DNA of 64,000 bases from Enterococcus sp. BWR-S5 (lineage in GTDB: Bacteria > Bacillota > Bacilli > Lactobacillales > Enterococcaceae), in NCBI RefSeq assembly GCF_016745255.1, contig NZ_JADOEQ010000002.1, positions 186,001 to 250,000 on the forward strand, given 5' to 3'. Below, one piece after another: positions 61,608-64,000 of this stretch. Made by a program: the position numbers and the translations under genes. Below the pieces are notes generated by a model that saw only the letters and a program-made list of their open reading frames with translations, had not been told where the DNA came from and ran no database searches. Each line of letters opens with the position of its first letter. The stretch's first letter is position 1.

Positions 61608-61622
61608 TGAAAATGATTTTCA
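61608..61622. promoter_or_regulatory. Palindromic candidate operator upstream of the operon
   Basis: TGAAAATGATTTTCA is a perfect palindrome around a central G, 18 bases from the cre site. It resembles, in style, the RpiR-type palindrome at 11264 and is a candidate site for the RpiR regulator encoded at 57011. Confidence 0.45.
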
Positions 61623-61971
61623 ATCGTGGTTATAAAAATGAGGATAGTTGTGTAGGAGAAAGTTTGATAGGTCTTCTCTTATAGAACAGAAGAATGTTAG
61701 ATAAACTGATTAAACGCGTAGGTATACTAAAGGATTCTCTATTACCATGTTGAAAAATCCTCCGAACTATAAACATAGCTAAAACCATCCAGTGTATAAC
61801 GACAATCGTAAATTACTTTTACAACAACTTTTTAATTTATCTGCAATACGTCATTTTAAATTCTGCCCCCTCTACCTTCTCAAGAAAAATCAATAAAAAC
61901 TAGCGTTCACTAGCAAAATAACACTATGCTAGTAAAAGCTAGTTTCAATTCATGATTATGCAAAAAGGAGG
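61623..61971. other. AT-rich intergenic region
   Basis: No gene is supported. Short repeats AGCTAG/CTAGCG occur near 61895-61945 (TAGCAAAATAACACTATGCTA-type arms). Confidence 0.4.
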
Positions 61972-62385
61972 ATGATTTCAGAAGGAAATACTGTAGAAGT
62001 CTTTGAATGGTCAGATAACAAAATCCTGAAGTTATTCAAATCTAATTTCACTGAAGAAATATGCAGGAAAGCATTTATGATAAAACAAGAGCTTTCAAAG
62101 TTACTGTCCAATTTACCTCAAGCCTTTGAAATGGTATCTACAAATGACTGATCAGGAATCATCTATGAAAATTTTTCAGCACCAACCTTACTTGAACTGT
62201 CATTGAAAAATCCGTGGAATATCAATCAAAACCTCCAGTGTGAACTGGAGGTTTTCTCTGCGGCTGTGAGCCTCTATTACCGGCCAGAGCCTGAAAGGCT
62301 CACTGAAGAAAAGCTCTCCCACGTGCACCACATTTACTCACGACTCCTTAGTAATAATATTAAACAAACCCCTTTCCAACCTTGA
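61972..62385 (+). pseudogene. Decayed phosphotransferase (APH/choline-kinase-like) gene
   Basis: The frame from ATG 61972 reads MISEGNTVEVFEWSDNKILK and KLFKSNFTEEICRKAFMIKQ, the start of aminoglycoside-phosphotransferase-family proteins. A TGA at 62149-62151 interrupts it, after which SGIIYENFSAPTLLELSLKN continues the family pattern (GIIYE, TLLE). Beyond about 62215 the sequence turns into GC-richer hairpins and no longer resembles the family; the catalytic loop is absent. It is therefore a truncated, inactive gene. Confidence 0.6.
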
Positions 62386-62513
62386 AGATTAACAACATCC
62401 ACATATAAACATTTATGATACACTTTCCACTCATTCTAACTATATAACTTGTAATAAACACACTATACAGCTACATTTCCACACATAAAATTCCACCATA
62501 TTAATGTCCTTCC

Positions 62514-62552
62514 ATCATTTATGATACGGCTCCGCGTATCGCAAGTGAATGA
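62514..62552. repeat. Palindromic repeat element, copy 2
   Basis: ATCATT...GATACG and CGTATC...AAGTGAATGAT form an imperfect hairpin. From 62536 the sequence GTATCGCAAGTGAATGATAT and the next 14 bases match the element at 46017-46051. Confidence 0.6.
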
Positions 62553-62614
62553 TATTTGGAGAATCCTATGACAGCCATCATTTCCTCAATTTTCAATCTG
62601 AGTCCCTATTATTC

Positions 62615-62665
62615 AAAAAACCACATCATTTATGATATACATACCTGTATCAAAAATAATGTGGT
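62615..62665 (-). terminator. Terminator after the winged-helix gene
   Basis: On the minus strand CCACATTATTTTTGATA pairs with TATCATAAATGATGTGG (two mismatches) and is followed by TTTTTT. It resembles the neighbouring palindromic repeat in its TGATA arms. Confidence 0.6.
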
Positions 62666-62766
62666 TAATTAGCAACACAATCTATTATGAATCTTATTCC
62701 AAATATTTCTATCTATTCTAAGTTTTACAAATTCTACAATTTAACAACGGCTAAAGTAATCATGGT

Positions 62767-63000
62767 CTAAATTATTTCATATACTGCAACTTCTTTATTT
62801 GTAACACTATCGACTTTTTTTCCTATGACTTTTACTAAATTTTCATTTTCCAATTCATTAAGTCTTGGGTGGGCAATATTTCTCTCTAACAAAGGAGTGT
62901 AACCTTTCCCATGCATATATTCAGCAACTTCTCGTGCTGTGGAAGGTCCTTTCACCCTTAATGCCTCTAAAACTTGCTGATGACGATTCGTTAATTTCAT
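62767..63000 (-). CDS. Small winged-helix DNA-binding protein
   Basis: A 77-residue protein made of a single winged-helix unit: NRHQQVLEALRVKGPSTARE, VAEYMHGKGYTPLLERN, then a wing LVKVIGKKVDSVTNKEVAVY. MarR-like or restriction-associated winged-helix proteins have this shape. It is divergent from the nuclease-helicase gene at 63135, 134 bases apart, which suggests a regulator or accessory of that system. Ribosome site GAGGAGC precedes ATG 63000. Confidence 0.65.
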   Translation of the reverse strand: MKLTNRHQQVLEALRVKGPSTAREVAEYMHGKGYTPLLERNIAHPRLNELENENLVKVIGKKVDSVTNKEVAVYEII

Positions 63001-63134
63001 AGTATAAGCTCCTCTTCTTTTTATCTATTATCTATCTATTCGCACAATCTATCAAGCGTTAATGACAAGTATATGATACTATAATTCTGATAGTAGTTTT
63101 TTCACTATAGATAAAGATAGGAGAGTTACTTAGT

Positions 63135-64000
63135 ATGAGTTCTATTTTAGAGGATTATTTCAACAGCAATGGTATCACTCAAAAAAGCGAAAAAATTTTT
63201 GTTACTGAATTTGTTCTACCAATCATTGGAATTGAAAAGCTTCATTGTTTAAAAGCACAAGAACCATTTATTGATCAATCAGGTAAGCAGCGTCGTATTG
63301 ACTTCGCTTTTCATGATGAAGGATTAAATAAAATAGCCTTTGAAATAGATGGTGAATCTTACCATGCTGAAGGAGCTATTACTTCAGATGAATTTGATGA
63401 TAGTTTGTTTCGACAAAACGAACTCATTATTAATAATTGGCATGTCCTTAGATTCTCTTATACACAATTACAAGATTCCAATAAGAGAGACTACGTTTTT
63501 GAAACTATTAAATTTGCACTCCAAAAATATAGGCCTGATCTCCTTCCACCAATTGAAATAACTCCAAATGGTATACAAGAAAAAGCTCTAAGAAGAATTG
63601 AATACAGCCGTTCTATTGGAAAAGATAAAGGAATTGTTGTAATGCCAACTGGTACTGGAAAGACCTACCTTTCAGCAATGGATATGAAAAAATTTTTATC
63701 TAAAAACTCTCCAAAGAACAGAGGTCTTTTTGTAGTTCATAGCTTAGAAATATTGAATCAAGCAAAAAAAGCATTCTCAAAAATATTAGACCCAGATACT
63801 GTGTTAGGAAAATTGGATGGCAAAGAAAAAGACAATATCAAGACATCAAAAGTTCTTTTTGCTTCAAAAGATTCTTTAGTTAGCCCCAAAAATCTTTCCT
63901 TATTTGAACCAGATGAATTTGATTATATTGTGATTGATGAAGTACACCATTCACAAGCAAAATCATATAAGAAGATATTTGATTATTTCAACCCAAGTTT
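63135..64000 (+). CDS. Nuclease-like/DEAD-box helicase fusion protein (cut by the window end)
   Basis: Open from ATG 63135 (AGGAGAG about ten bases upstream) to the window edge, 288 codons without stop. Residues about 50-125 look like a DUF559/Vsr-type nuclease fold: RRIDFAFHDEGLNKIAFEID, HAEG, FRQNELIINNWHVLRF (Asp, Glu and Asp residues typical of PD-(D/E)XK sites). A helicase domain follows, with Q-motif-like IQEKALRRIEYS, Walker A MPTGTGKTYL and DEAH-type box VIDEVHHSQAKSYK. This combination is found in restriction or antiphage helicases. The remaining domains lie outside the window. Confidence 0.8.
   Translation, partial: MSSILEDYFNSNGITQKSEKIFVTEFVLPIIGIEKLHCLKAQEPFIDQSGKQRRIDFAFHDEGLNKIAFEIDGESYHAEGAITSDEFDDSLFRQNELIINNWHVLRFSYTQLQDSNKRDYVFETIKFALQKYRPDLLPPIEITPNGIQEKALRRIEYSRSIGKDKGIVVMPTGTGKTYLSAMDMKKFLSKNSPKNRGLFVVHSLEILNQAKKAFSKILDPDTVLGKLDGKEKDNIKTSKVLFASKDSLVSPKNLSLFEPDEFDYIVIDEVHHSQAKSYKKIFDYFNPS

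Noticed and set aside
61972-62385. Functional aminoglycoside phosphotransferase
   Set aside because: An in-frame TGA interrupts it, and the catalytic loop and C-terminal half are missing.

Overview
The window looks like a chromosomal segment of a low-GC Gram-positive coccus, most likely an Enterococcus (my inference: possibly the E. avium/raffinosus group). The grounds are strong AGGAGG ribosome sites, WxL-like surface proteins, an LXG type VII effector with its small helical partners, an Mga-type regulator, a sucrose PTS operon and cre-like CcpA sites. I see no rRNA, tRNA, CRISPR array, intact insertion sequence or prophage.

Left part (1-13.8 kb): a flavin-binding NimA-like protein, a DUF1456 protein and a complete four-gene compatible-solute ABC transporter (opuCABCD order). 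Next is a catabolic cluster built like the E. coli ygc cluster: FGGY kinase, SDR dehydrogenase, both electron-transfer-flavoprotein subunits, a GlcD/AGPS-type FAD dehydrogenase, an RpiR regulator and an MFS transporter. Two copies of a TGGAAAATTTTCCA palindrome and a cre site suggest the control circuit. The substrate is unknown.

13.8-21.9 kb: a membrane-anchored coiled-coil protein and a polymorphic-toxin island. The island holds two small LXG partners and an LXG protein with an HExxH metallopeptidase-like C-terminus, followed by three tandem units of about 993 bp. Each unit carries a lipoprotein (probable immunity protein); between them lie two orphan copies of the toxin tail.

22-28 kb: a sulfur-amino-acid operon, mccA-mccB-yrrT-luxS. 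It is preceded by a leader peptide with four consecutive Cys codons and by a terminator, which looks like cysteine-responsive transcription attenuation. 26.4-33.3 kb: two WYL regulators, an isochorismatase-like hydrolase, a FusB-type EF-G-binding protein with its own leader peptide, an Mga-like regulator and an Ig-sortase fusion protein. 33.3-36.3 kb: a truncated Mrr endonuclease, a zinc-ribbon membrane protein and a chloramphenicol acetyltransferase gene. The cat gene has a classical attenuator whose leader begins MVKTD.

36.5-44.7 kb: a large LuxR-type regulator divergent from a four-gene surface cassette: WxL-like protein, small protein with an unusual MPNMG sorting-like motif, 1062-residue InlB-repeat/MucBP/WxL-like protein, and a membrane-anchored protein. 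45-46 kb holds remnants of another toxin/immunity locus and a palindromic repeat.

46-61.5 kb: carbohydrate use. The sucrose genes scrK-scrR-scrB diverge from scrA plus a GH13 glucosidase with an alpha-1,6-type active site. A GH36 alpha-galactosidase with an AraC regulator follows, then a PTS EIIC with two Gfo/Idh/MocA dehydrogenases and an RpiR regulator, with cre sites. The right end has a decayed phosphotransferase gene, a second copy of the palindromic repeat, a small winged-helix protein and the start of a nuclease-helicase fusion that runs off the window, probably a defence or restriction gene.
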